Of a stretch of DNA of 5,812 bases, positions 1 through 5,812 are shown one piece after another. The translations under genes and the position numbers were made by a program. Source of the DNA: Pseudomonadota bacterium. GTDB lineage: Bacteria > Pseudomonadota > Alphaproteobacteria > Rhizobiales > Xanthobacteraceae. Below the pieces are notes generated by a model. It was not told the DNA's origin, searched no databases, and saw only the letters and a list, made by a program, of their open reading frames with translations. The DNA lies in contig JAEWHT010000437.1 in the NCBI GenBank assembly GCA_023387695.1, positions 1-5,812 of the forward strand. Reading direction: 5' to 3'. Each line of letters opens with the position of its first letter. Position 1 is the first letter of the stretch.

Positions 1-1
1 A

Positions 2-1054
2 AAATTCACCGAGGTCGGCTATGTCGGCCGCGACGTCGAGCAGATCGTGCGTGATCTCGTCGAGGTCGCGATCGCCCAGGTGCGCGAGCGCAAGCGCAAG
101 GACGTGCAGGCGCGGGCCCAGCTCGCCGCGGAAGAGCGCGTGCTTGATGCGCTGGTCGGCGCCAATGCCAGCTCCGCAACGCGGGAGTCGTTCCGCAAGA
201 AGCTGCGCGCCGGGGAGCTCAACGACAAGGAAATCGAGATCGAAACGCAAAGCGGCGGCAGCGGCATGCCGATGTTCGAAATCCCGGGCATGCCGGGCGC
301 GCAGATGGGCGCGATTTCGATCGGCGACATCTTCGGCAAAATGGGCGGCCGCAGCAAGACGCGGCGGCTGACGGTCGAGGGCTCGCACGAGATCCTCGTC
401 AACGAAGAGTCCGACAAGCTGCTTGATACCGATCAGCTGACGCTGGAGGCGATCAGCGCGGTCGAGAACAACGGCATCGTGTTCCTCGACGAGATCGACA
501 AGATCTGCGCTCGCGACGGCCGCGTCGGCGGCGACGTTTCGCGCGAAGGCGTGCAGCGCGATCTGCTGCCGCTGATCGAGGGCACCACGGTCTCGACCAA
601 GCATGGTGCGGTCAAGACCGACCACATCCTGTTCATCGCCTCCGGCGCCTTCCACGTCGCAAAACCGTCCGACCTGCTGCCGGAATTGCAGGGCCGCCTG
701 CCGATCCGCGTCGAGTTGCAGGCGCTGACCCGCGACGACATGCGCCGCATCCTCACCGAGCCCGAGGCTTCGCTGATCAAGCAATATGTCGCGCTGATGC
801 AGACCGAGGGCGTTACGCTCGACATCACCGACAGCGCCATCGACGCGCTCGCCGACGTCGCGGTCGCCGTCAATTCCACCGTCGAGAACATCGGCGCGCG
901 GCGGCTGCAGACCGTGATGGAACGGGTGCTGGACGAGATCTCCTTCACCGCGCCCGACCGCAATGGCGAGACCGTCCGGGTCGACGCCGACTTCGTGCAG
1001 AAGCACGTCGGCGACCTCGCCAAGAACGCCGATCTGAGCCGGTTCATTTTGTAA
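2..1054 (+). CDS. hslU: ATP-dependent protease ATPase subunit HslU (ClpY), 5' end missing
   Basis: HslU is the AAA+ unfoldase that forms hexamers, unfolds substrates and feeds them to the HslV peptidase in the cytoplasm. The reading frame is open from base 2, giving 350 residues. Seen in the fragment: the GYVG pore loop at residues 6-9, an I-domain with a Gly/Met-rich stretch (about 84-116), Walker B VFLDEID at 160-166, a sensor-1 region ILFIASGAF at 209-217, the arginine-finger region GRLPIR at 231-236, sensor-2 GARR at 298-301, and the canonical C-terminus LSRFIL, which in this family inserts into HslV. Aligning the pore tyrosine with Tyr91 of E. coli HslU puts about 84 residues upstream of the window, including Walker A, for a full length near 434. 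The remaining frame looks intact. hslV is expected upstream but is not visible. The next gene starts 28 bases after the stop on the same strand. Confidence 0.98.
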   Translation, partial: KFTEVGYVGRDVEQIVRDLVEVAIAQVRERKRKDVQARAQLAAEERVLDALVGANASSATRESFRKKLRAGELNDKEIEIETQSGGSGMPMFEIPGMPGAQMGAISIGDIFGKMGGRSKTRRLTVEGSHEILVNEESDKLLDTDQLTLEAISAVENNGIVFLDEIDKICARDGRVGGDVSREGVQRDLLPLIEGTTVSTKHGAVKTDHILFIASGAFHVAKPSDLLPELQGRLPIRVELQALTRDDMRRILTEPEASLIKQYVALMQTEGVTLDITDSAIDALADVAVAVNSTVENIGARRLQTVMERVLDEISFTAPDRNGETVRVDADFVQKHVGDLAKNADLSRFIL

Positions 1055-1082
1055 TTCGGCAAGCCCGCGCTATGGATGCGGC

Positions 1083-2207
1083 GTGACCGCACGCATCCTG
1101 CAAAACCCCTGGCGCCTGCTGCTCGCGATCAACGCGGCGGTCATCGTCGGCGTGTTCGTTCACAAGATCCAGCTGCCGCCTTACGTCCCCTATATTCACC
1201 TCCTCGTCGACTACCATTTCGGCTTCATCAAGCGGGCGCTGATCGGGGCGATTGTCGCGCTGTTTACCGACAAGGTGCCGGTGTGGCTGGTGTTCGCGAT
1301 CGCGGGCGTGACGTGGCTGGTGACGCTCGGGCTTTACGCAAGACTCTTCCAGAAGACGTTCGGCTTCACGGCTAAGACGCTGCCGCTGTTCGTCTTCATC
1401 GGGGGCTCGCCTTTCTTCCTGAAGAATTTCATGCACACGCTCGGCCATTTCGACATCTATGGCTGCGCGCTGGCGATCATCCTGCTGCTGATGCCGGCGG
1501 GATCACTTGCGTTCGTGGCGGCGGCGGCGCTGTTCTCGATCATTCTCGTCCTGATCCACCACATCCATCTGCTGATGTATGTACCGACGATCATCACCAT
1601 CGTCGTGACCAGGCATTATCTCGCTTACGGCTACAATCGCAGCAATGTCGCGTTCGGCCTCGTCGCCCTCGCGATTGTCTCCACGCTGTTCTTCGCCGCG
1701 CAATTCCTGGGAACGATGCCGATCCCGGAAACGGATTTCGTCGCCTATCTGAAAACCCGGATGGCCGATCCCTCGCGCACCGATCTGCTGCAATTCGCCT
1801 ACATCTGGTACCAGCCGCTCGCGAAAGAGCTCTCCGACACCTGGGCTCGCCTGCCGCATAACAGTCTCGGCATTCCCGTATTCGCCCTGCTGATCTGGCT
1901 GCACACGCCACTATGGCGCTACTTTGCGAACCTGATCGGCTCACTCGCGAATGAACTACACCGCCGTCTCGTAATCGCGGCCTTGATCGGCGTCAGCTTC
2001 GCCTATCTCGTGATGTTCGCGATGGTGTTCGACTATTCGCGCTGGATCTCGAACTGGGCGGTCTGCATGTTCCTGATCCTGCATGCCGTGAAGATGCTAC
2101 CGGCGCGACAGGAGACGCCGTTGATTCCCGCTGAAGACCAGAAGACCAACATCTTTGGTCTGATCGTCACGCTGATCCCGCGCGTTGGGATCGTCCGGCC
2201 GTTCTAA
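1083..2207 (+). CDS. uncharacterised polytopic membrane protein, 374 aa
   Basis: I do not recognise a named family. The protein is strongly hydrophobic, with about eight to ten likely membrane segments by eye: roughly residues 10-27, 50-61, 66-86, 98-113, 127-157, 163-176, 188-208, 260-273, 296-316 and 322-336. Polar motifs stand out between them: HFGFIKRALIG at 45-55, GHFDIYG at 121-127, HHIH at 159-162 and DYSRW at 317-321. A basic GF-[IV]-[KR]-R-x-L-x-G motif near the N-terminus, a mid-protein His cluster and a late D-x-x-RW recall uncharacterised membrane proteins that I associate loosely with GT-C-type glycosyltransferases. That link is inference. The start is a GTG with only a weak GGATG-like site five bases upstream; later in-frame starts would cut the first membrane segment. 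It lies 28 bases after hslU, so read-through is likely. By eye its codon use is less G/C-extreme than its neighbours. Its TAA stop overlaps the stop of the convergent Smr gene. Confidence 0.85.
   Translation: MTARILQNPWRLLLAINAAVIVGVFVHKIQLPPYVPYIHLLVDYHFGFIKRALIGAIVALFTDKVPVWLVFAIAGVTWLVTLGLYARLFQKTFGFTAKTLPLFVFIGGSPFFLKNFMHTLGHFDIYGCALAIILLLMPAGSLAFVAAAALFSIILVLIHHIHLLMYVPTIITIVVTRHYLAYGYNRSNVAFGLVALAIVSTLFFAAQFLGTMPIPETDFVAYLKTRMADPSRTDLLQFAYIWYQPLAKELSDTWARLPHNSLGIPVFALLIWLHTPLWRYFANLIGSLANELHRRLVIAALIGVSFAYLVMFAMVFDYSRWISNWAVCMFLILHAVKMLPARQETPLIPAEDQKTNIFGLIVTLIPRVGIVRPF
2133..2161. repeat. 8-bp tandem duplication running into a perfect 7-bp hairpin
   Basis: GAAGACCA occurs twice in tandem (2133-2140 and 2141-2148). 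The second copy runs into an inverted repeat, AGACCAA (2143-2149) and TTGGTCT (2155-2161), with a five-base loop. It lies inside the 3' end of the membrane-protein gene and 43 bases beyond the stop of the convergent Smr gene. Neither flank has a clear T-tract, so it is at best a weak terminator candidate for the minus-strand transcript. The repeat is visible; any function is inference. Confidence 0.5.
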
Positions 2208-2794
2208 AACCTCGCCCGCCGGATCCGCACATACAGCGCGCCCTCGCCGCCGTGGCCGATACTGGCCTCCTCGAACCCGACCACGAAGGCGCGGAATTCC
2301 GGCAGGCTCAGCCATTCCGGCACCTGGCGACGCAGCACGCCGCTTTCGCCGCCGCTGCGGCCCTTGCCGGTAATGACGAGCACGAAGGTCAGGCCATCGT
2401 GATGGGCCCGGTGGAGGAAACCGGTCAGCGCGCGGTGGGCGCGCATCTGGGTCATACCGTGCAGATCAAGCCGTGCGTCGATCTCACTGCGGCCACGCGA
2501 CAGTTTTGTGCGTTCGCGCTTGCCGAGCGGGGCGAGCGGCGGCATCGCCGGTTTTGACGGACGTGGGGCCGGGGCCTGAGCCAATGGCCGCGGCGACAGC
2601 GTAGGTTTGGTAACCACGGCCGGAGCAGGCTCGCTGTGCGGCGCGGCGTGCAGCTTGGTCGCGCGATGTTTCCGCAGTGGCTTGACCTGTCTGGCAACCA
2701 GCTCCCACAGCTCGCGATCCTCCTCGCTGAGCCCACGACGGCGCGGCGAGAGGCGCGGAGGATCCAGCACGGGCGGACGGGACGATCGCTTCAT
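2204..2794 (-). CDS. Smr-domain protein (MutS2 C-terminal-like endonuclease family), 196 aa
   Basis: The C-terminal part (about residues 104-193) is a Smr domain. The signature LDLHG is at 109-113, TGKG at 142-145 after a hydrophobic strand (FVLVI), and GEGALYV at 183-189 near the end. The N-terminal 100 residues are basic, then Pro/Ala-rich and probably disordered, except for a short helix-like stretch (SEEDRELWELVARQVKPL) at about 23-40. This layout matches the stand-alone proteobacterial Smr proteins. Family members are nucleases or nucleic-acid binders, and E. coli SmrB cleaves mRNA at collided ribosomes; which role applies here is unknown. Many Smr domains have a His in the second motif (HGKG/HGxG) where this one has Thr. 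The ATG shares an ATGA overlap with the mltA stop and lacks a strong Shine-Dalgarno sequence, which suggests translational coupling. It is the last gene of the minus-strand set. Confidence 0.93.
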   Translation of the reverse strand: MKRSSRPPVLDPPRLSPRRRGLSEEDRELWELVARQVKPLRKHRATKLHAAPHSEPAPAVVTKPTLSPRPLAQAPAPRPSKPAMPPLAPLGKRERTKLSRGRSEIDARLDLHGMTQMRAHRALTGFLHRAHHDGLTFVLVITGKGRSGGESGVLRRQVPEWLSLPEFRAFVVGFEEASIGHGGEGALYVRIRRARF

Positions 2795-4311
2795 TGCTGG
2801 TGGGAACGGTTCTTCATCTGCCTGCGCGGTTCGCGGACAGGTTCTATCACAGGACGCGGTGCCGGGAGCGGCACGGGGCTCGCAACAGCAACCGTCTCGT
2901 CCTTGCTGGCGGTTGCGGCGGACGCAACCGGCTTCGCTGCAGGGGCTTGCGGAAACAGTTTTGCGATCTTCTCCGACGGCCGCGGATCCGGCACCGGCAG
3001 CCGGGCGGCGCGCAACGTTGGATCGAGGCTCTTCGGCACCAGCATCACGAAATGCATGGGATGCCGTAGCCGGCCAGCGACCCGGCCGGCGTCAGCTCCC
3101 GCGCCAAAATAGAGATCGGCGCGCGCCGGGCCGATGATGGCGGAGCCAGTGTCCTGCGCGATCATCAGCCGATGGAACGGCGCCTTGACGCGGTCGGACT
3201 CGATCGGCAGTTCGCCTTCGATGAAGAACGGCGTGCCGTAGACATGCAGCGATTTGTCGACCGCGATCGAACGACCCGCCGTCAGCGGAATGCCCTGCGC
3301 CCCGACCGCCTCATCCTTGTCGGAGAGGTTCACCTCGCGGAAGAAGATGTAGGATCGGTTCTGCCGCCGCAACTCCTTGGCGCCATCAGGGTTTTGGGCC
3401 ATCCACTCCCTGATCTTCTGCATTGATATCTCGTCCTTGGGAACGATGCCGCGCTCGACCAGGACGCGCCCGACCGCCGTGTACGGATAGCCGTTGTAGG
3501 AATCGTAGTTCAGCCTGATCATGCCGCCGTCGTCGAACTTGATCCGCACCGAGCCCTGGATCTGGGCGAACAACAGATCAGTCGGATCCTTCAACCAGGC
3601 GAGTTCCAGCCCGCGGCCGGCGATCTTGCCATCCTCGATCTCGCCGCGGTCGTAATAGGGCACGAGCTTGCGGCGGCCGATCTTGCGGTACACGGGCCCC
3701 TTGTTGGGCAGGCTGACGGAAGCCTGATTGAAGCCGCGCACGAACAGGTTCGAGGGGCGGCGATAGACCGGGACGTTGTAGACATCGGTCTGCGTGCGCG
3801 ATCCCTCCAGCACCGGCTCGTAATAGCCGGTGACGAAACCATCGGGCTCGCCGAGGCGCGAGATGCGCAGTGGCGAAAAATTGGTCTCGAAGAAAGTCTT
3901 TGCTGTCGCGTCGTCGATCGGCTCGAGCGACTTGGCGACCTTGCAGGGTTCGCTCAGCGAGCCGCCCAGAGCTTTCTGTTCGGCAGCTCCGGTCTGTCCG
4001 TTGATCGAACGGCAGCTGGCACGAAAGGTCTTGTACGCCGCGAGGTGATCGTCATCGTTCCAGCCTTTCAGGTCCGCCCAGGCCAACGGCAAATATTGCG
4101 CGCCGGGAATTTCGAACGGGAGAGGGAGCTGGGGATAGGGGAGCGCGCGCGGTGGAATCGCGGCGACTTCCGGAACGTGATGATAATGGCTGCGGGAGTG
4201 GCGCCGCGCAGCCTCGGCGCCAAGCGAAAACGAAGCCAGCACGACGAGGCCTGCGCAAAGCGCGGTCGCGCTGTTCTTCAGGAAACTCTTAATTCGCGCT
4301 TCCGGTGCCAA
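2791..4311 (-). CDS. mltA: membrane-bound lytic murein transglycosylase A (MltA), signal-peptide form, start uncertain
   Basis: MltA cleaves peptidoglycan glycan strands in the periplasm, forming 1,6-anhydro-muramyl ends. Numbering is from the TTG at 4311 (506 aa). A signal-peptide hydrophobic core lies at about 14-31, ending in AEA (32-34). The MltA domain follows: WADLKGW at 78-84, DGFVTGYYEPVLEGS at 157-171 and FAQIQGSVRI at 248-257. The C-terminal 3D domain contains IAQDTGSAIIG (about 384-394) and ADLYFGAGADAGR (398-410). Asp399 of ADLYFG is the expected equivalent of the catalytic Asp308 of mature E. coli MltA. There is no lipobox before the core, so unlike the E. coli lipoprotein this should be soluble or uncleaved. 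A Pro/Ala-rich tail follows from about 429. The start is unclear: the only in-frame ATG (4380) would overlap the upstream gene by 92 bases. Alternatives are TTG at 4311, ATT at 4293 and CTG at 4281, each with a GGAAG or AAGAG four to five bases upstream. The stop overlaps the Smr start. Confidence 0.93.
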   Translation of the reverse strand: MAPEARIKSFLKNSATALCAGLVVLASFSLGAEAARRHSRSHYHHVPEVAAIPPRALPYPQLPLPFEIPGAQYLPLAWADLKGWNDDDHLAAYKTFRASCRSINGQTGAAEQKALGGSLSEPCKVAKSLEPIDDATAKTFFETNFSPLRISRLGEPDGFVTGYYEPVLEGSRTQTDVYNVPVYRRPSNLFVRGFNQASVSLPNKGPVYRKIGRRKLVPYYDRGEIEDGKIAGRGLELAWLKDPTDLLFAQIQGSVRIKFDDGGMIRLNYDSYNGYPYTAVGRVLVERGIVPKDEISMQKIREWMAQNPDGAKELRRQNRSYIFFREVNLSDKDEAVGAQGIPLTAGRSIAVDKSLHVYGTPFFIEGELPIESDRVKAPFHRLMIAQDTGSAIIGPARADLYFGAGADAGRVAGRLRHPMHFVMLVPKSLDPTLRAARLPVPDPRPSEKIAKLFPQAPAAKPVASAATASKDETVAVASPVPLPAPRPVIEPVREPRRQMKNRSHQQ

Positions 4312-4993
4312 CCAGCTTCCAGTTCGGATCGCGAGAGGTGGTGTCGCGGGCGAAAGTCCAGATGTCGGTGATGTCAGCAACCTTGTCGGCGCTGCCGTCG
4401 ACGATGTTGCCGGCCTTGTCGCGGGTGGCCGAGATCATCTGCGAGACGAAGCGGATCGTCAGCTGGGCCGTGCGATCGCGCAGCTCCGCGCCGACCAGCT
4501 CGGCCTTGTCGATCGAGACGAAGCGCGTCTCGGTCTTCTGTTCGTTCCGCTCGCGATCCTTGATTGCGGTCTCGAAGCTCTCATAGACCTCCGACGACAG
4601 CAGATCGCGCAGCGCGCGGCGGTCGCCATTGGCGAAGGCCAGCACGATCATCTCATAGGCGCCACGGGCGCCGGAAATAAAATGGCGCGGGTCGAAGGTG
4701 GAATCCTTGTCGACGATGGCATCGAGCCCCAGGGCCAGCGCGGTGCCGGGCTCGGCCAGACCCTTCCAGCGGTCGGAGGGCGGGGCCGGTTCGGCCGTCG
4801 GCGCCGCCGGCGGCTGGTCGATCACCTTGCCAGGCATGGTCACGACGTTCTTGTCGGGCGCGCCCCCGAGCGCATTGCGCGCCGCGCGGTCGAACGGCGG
4901 TCGCTCATTGCCGGTCCGCTGCCCCAGCACGCTGCGCAGCCGCAGGAAAATAAAGACCGCCAGCGCAAGGAAGATGATGGTGTAGATGTCCAC
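4289..4993 (-). CDS. Tim44/TimA-family inner-membrane protein, 234 aa
   Basis: One membrane helix at residues 3-17 is followed by a basic patch (RLRSVLGQR) that would face the cytoplasm. A Pro/Ala-rich linker runs to about 75. The Tim44-like domain lies at about 93-231, with GARGAYEMIVLAFANGD at 108-124, a helical ESFETAIKDRE region and a terminal strand WKLVGTG. Mitochondrial Tim44 tethers the Hsp70 import motor to the translocon. The alphaproteobacterial homologue was named TimA in Caulobacter, and its exact role is less clear. Length and layout match what I recall for the bacterial members. Translation starts at GTG (4993); the only purine-rich candidate site, AGAAAG, is about ten bases upstream, so the start is reasonable but not proven. 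It is the first gene of the minus-strand set, and mltA follows with slight overlap or a few bases' gap depending on the start used. secB diverges from it across 410 bases. Confidence 0.9.
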   Translation of the reverse strand: MDIYTIIFLALAVFIFLRLRSVLGQRTGNERPPFDRAARNALGGAPDKNVVTMPGKVIDQPPAAPTAEPAPPSDRWKGLAEPGTALALGLDAIVDKDSTFDPRHFISGARGAYEMIVLAFANGDRRALRDLLSSEVYESFETAIKDRERNEQKTETRFVSIDKAELVGAELRDRTAQLTIRFVSQMISATRDKAGNIVDGSADKVADITDIWTFARDTTSRDPNWKLVGTGSAN

Positions 4994-5065
4994 GTCGTAT
5001 CGCTTTCTGGTCTTTGCTCAGGGCGTCTTTGGGTCGCTGCCGGGAAAATCAATCCGGCCAGTAGA

Positions 5066-5084
5066 CCGTTCCATACCGGAACGG
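5066..5084. repeat. perfect 7-bp inverted repeat, possible operator or 5' UTR hairpin
   Basis: CCGTTCC (5066-5072) and GGAACGG (5078-5084) are exact reverse complements separated by five bases (ATACC). No run of T follows on either strand, so it is not a standard terminator. It lies about 75 bases upstream of the tim44-like start. If the tentative promoter at 5100-5128 is real, the hairpin would form near the 5' end of that operon's mRNA; otherwise it could be a binding site for a dimeric regulator. The repeat is seen; both roles are inference. Confidence 0.5.
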
Positions 5085-5099
5085 CAAGATGACATCACC

Positions 5100-5128
5100 A
5101 TTTTAGGCTCGCGCGTCACGTCCGTCGG
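5100..5128 (-). promoter_or_regulatory. tentative sigma-70-type promoter for the tim44-like/mltA/Smr operon
   Basis: On the minus strand a -35-like CCGACG (5128-5123) and a -10-like TAAAAT (5105-5100) are separated by 17 bases. The -10 matches the consensus at five of six positions, while the -35 keeps only the GAC core. Transcription would begin near 5093 and leave a leader of about 100 bases containing the 5066-5084 hairpin. It is the best-spaced pair I found upstream of the operon, but such matches also arise by chance. Confidence 0.3.
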
Positions 5129-5389
5129 GATGTAGGCACGAAATTTGGCCCGGCCAATGGCGCCTTTTGGCACAGCATGAAGTGTAGCGCGTTTTATGCT
5201 TAAGGGGAAACCCGATCGTGGGCGGAAATCGCGCATCTTCAAGCGTTTAACGTGCAATTTCGCGTCCGGGGCAGGCCAAACGTCACAGTTGCGGGCACCA
5301 CGCGGATCGACCCTTTGGAGCCGTTCGTCCTTGTGGAATGAGGCGGCCCTATGTTAGCCAACCGCCGCGAAATTCAGCCCAAATCGGGT

Positions 5390-5395
5390 AAGGAG
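5390..5395 (+). promoter_or_regulatory. strong ribosome-binding site of secB
   Basis: AAGGAG lies eight bases before the ATG at 5404. It is a near-perfect complement to the 16S rRNA tail and fixes the secB start. Confidence 0.85.
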
Positions 5396-5403
5396 ACACT
5401 CTG

Positions 5404-5812
5404 ATGACCAACGGTAACGGCACCCCTCCCGAGGCGGCCCAGGCTCCCCAGCTCAACGTGCTGGCGCAATATACCAAGGACCTCTCGTTCGAAAATCCGA
5501 ACGCCCCCGCCTCGCTGCAGCCGCAGACCCAGCCGCCCCAGATCAACATCCAGATCAATGTCAGCGCCAACAACCTCAGCGATTCCGAGTTCGAGGTGAC
5601 GCTGTCGGTCGAGGGCAAGGCCGAGACCGCGGGCAAGGTGATGTTCTCGTTCGAGCTCGCCTATGCCGGCGTGTTCCGTATCGCCAACGTGCCGCAGGAG
5701 AACCTGCACCCGCTGGTCATGATCGAATGCCCGCGCCTGCTGTTCCCGTTCGCCCGCGAGATCATCGCGACTGCGGTGCGCGACGGCGGGTTCCCGCCGC
5801 TGATGCTGGACC
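5404..5812 (+). CDS. secB: protein-export chaperone SecB, 3' end missing
   Basis: SecB is a cytoplasmic homotetramer that keeps preproteins unfolded and passes them to SecA at the Sec translocon. The frame is open from ATG 5404 to the window edge, giving 136 residues. Seen: a Gln/Pro/Asn-rich N-terminus, the near-universal family motif DLSFENP at 26-32, alternating beta-strand sequence (INIQINVSAN, EFEVTLSVEG, KVMFSFELAYAGVF), then IECPRLLFPFARE at 107-119 and DGGFPPLML at 127-135, a typical SecB C-terminal helix and loop. With usual lengths of 155-165, about 20-28 residues (the last helix, often ending in Gln) lie beyond the edge. All visible conserved positions look intact. It is divergent from the tim44-like gene, with its own ribosome-binding site and presumably its own promoter in the 410-base gap. 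Confidence 0.97.
   Translation, partial: MTNGNGTPPEAAQAPQLNVLAQYTKDLSFENPNAPASLQPQTQPPQINIQINVSANNLSDSEFEVTLSVEGKAETAGKVMFSFELAYAGVFRIANVPQENLHPLVMIECPRLLFPFAREIIATAVRDGGFPPLMLD

Larger units (their letters stand above)
4994..5403. other. 410-base divergent intergenic region between the tim44-like gene and secB
   Basis: No convincing gene is present. A 79-codon minus-strand frame (5257-5018, TTG start) has no recognisable motif, an Arg-rich composition typical of non-coding high-GC DNA, and no Shine-Dalgarno site that I can see. By eye the region is more AT-rich than the flanking genes, as expected for a double promoter region. Signals noted: an inverted repeat (5066-5084), a tentative minus-strand promoter (5100-5128), an isolated -10-like TATGTT on the plus strand at 5350-5355, and the secB ribosome-binding site at 5390-5395. 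No tRNA-like or rRNA-like structure and no obvious rho-independent terminator was seen. Confidence 0.7.

Noticed and set aside
433..1092. Long open frame (219 codons) on the minus strand across hslU
   Set aside because: It is antisense to well-conserved HslU sequence, is Ser/Arg-rich, and is the usual shadow of a high-GC3 gene.
2428..2444. Inverted repeat GCGCGC / GCGCGC with a five-base spacer
   Set aside because: Inside the Smr coding region, low-complexity GC, and expected by chance at this base composition.
3069..3090. Inverted repeat GCCGGCC / GGCCGGC with an eight-base loop
   Set aside because: It lies inside the conserved 3D domain of mltA and is made only of G and C, so it is explained by codon bias.
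2607..3137. Plus-strand open frames over the mltA/Smr junction (up to 176 codons)
   Set aside because: Low-complexity Arg/Ser/Gly-rich translations antisense to two recognised genes; no motif.
5166..5181. TTGGCAC followed by AT-rich DNA as a sigma-54 promoter
   Set aside because: The -24 element is suggestive, but no TTGCA-type -12 element follows at the required spacing.
5018..5257. 79-codon minus-strand open frame (TTG start) between the tim44-like gene and secB
   Set aside because: No recognisable domain, membrane segment or ribosome-binding site; Arg/Pro-rich composition typical of chance frames in GC-rich DNA; it would fill the promoter region and overruns the likely operon promoter.
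5331..5355. Plus-strand TTGTGG (5331-5336) and TATGTT (5350-5355) as a secB promoter
   Set aside because: The spacer is only 13 bases, too short for a sigma-70 promoter, and no better -35 lies 16-18 bases before TATGTT. The secB promoter probably is nearby but cannot be assigned.

Overview
The window looks like chromosomal core-gene DNA from an alphaproteobacterium. The closest match I recognise by eye is the Bradyrhizobium / Rhodopseudomonas / Nitrobacter group. The grounds are high GC with strong G/C third-position bias, an HslU with a Gly/Met-rich I-domain linker, a Tim44/TimA-type inner-membrane protein (an alphaproteobacterial trait), and a SecB with a Gln/Pro-rich N-terminal region. This placement rests on recalled sequence character, not on a search.

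Layout, left to right. (1) 2-1054 (+): the C-terminal four fifths of hslU, the ATPase of the HslVU protease, cut by the left edge. (2) 1083-2207 (+): a 374-residue polytopic membrane protein of unknown function, 28 bases after hslU and probably read through from it. (3) Three genes on the minus strand, transcribed right to left: a Tim44/TimA-like membrane-anchored protein (4993-4289), the MltA lytic transglycosylase (about 4311-2791) and a Smr-domain protein (2794-2204). They abut or overlap and look like one operon. The Smr gene and the membrane-protein gene converge, and their stop codons overlap. (4) 4994-5403: a 410-base divergent intergenic region with a perfect 7-bp inverted repeat, a tentative promoter for the minus-strand operon, and a strong ribosome-binding site for secB. 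(5) 5404-5812 (+): secB, cut by the right edge after 136 codons. Being open at the edge, it is easily missed.

Functionally the block is protein quality control and export plus cell-envelope upkeep: HslU (proteolysis), SecB (export chaperone), the Tim44-like protein (inner membrane), MltA (peptidoglycan turnover) and Smr (probable nucleic-acid cleavage linked to ribosome rescue or DNA repair). I see no convincing new multi-gene system, mobile element, CRISPR array or RNA gene. The points most worth following are the uncharacterised membrane protein beside hslU, the non-ATG start of mltA, and the hairpin in the tim44/secB divergent region.
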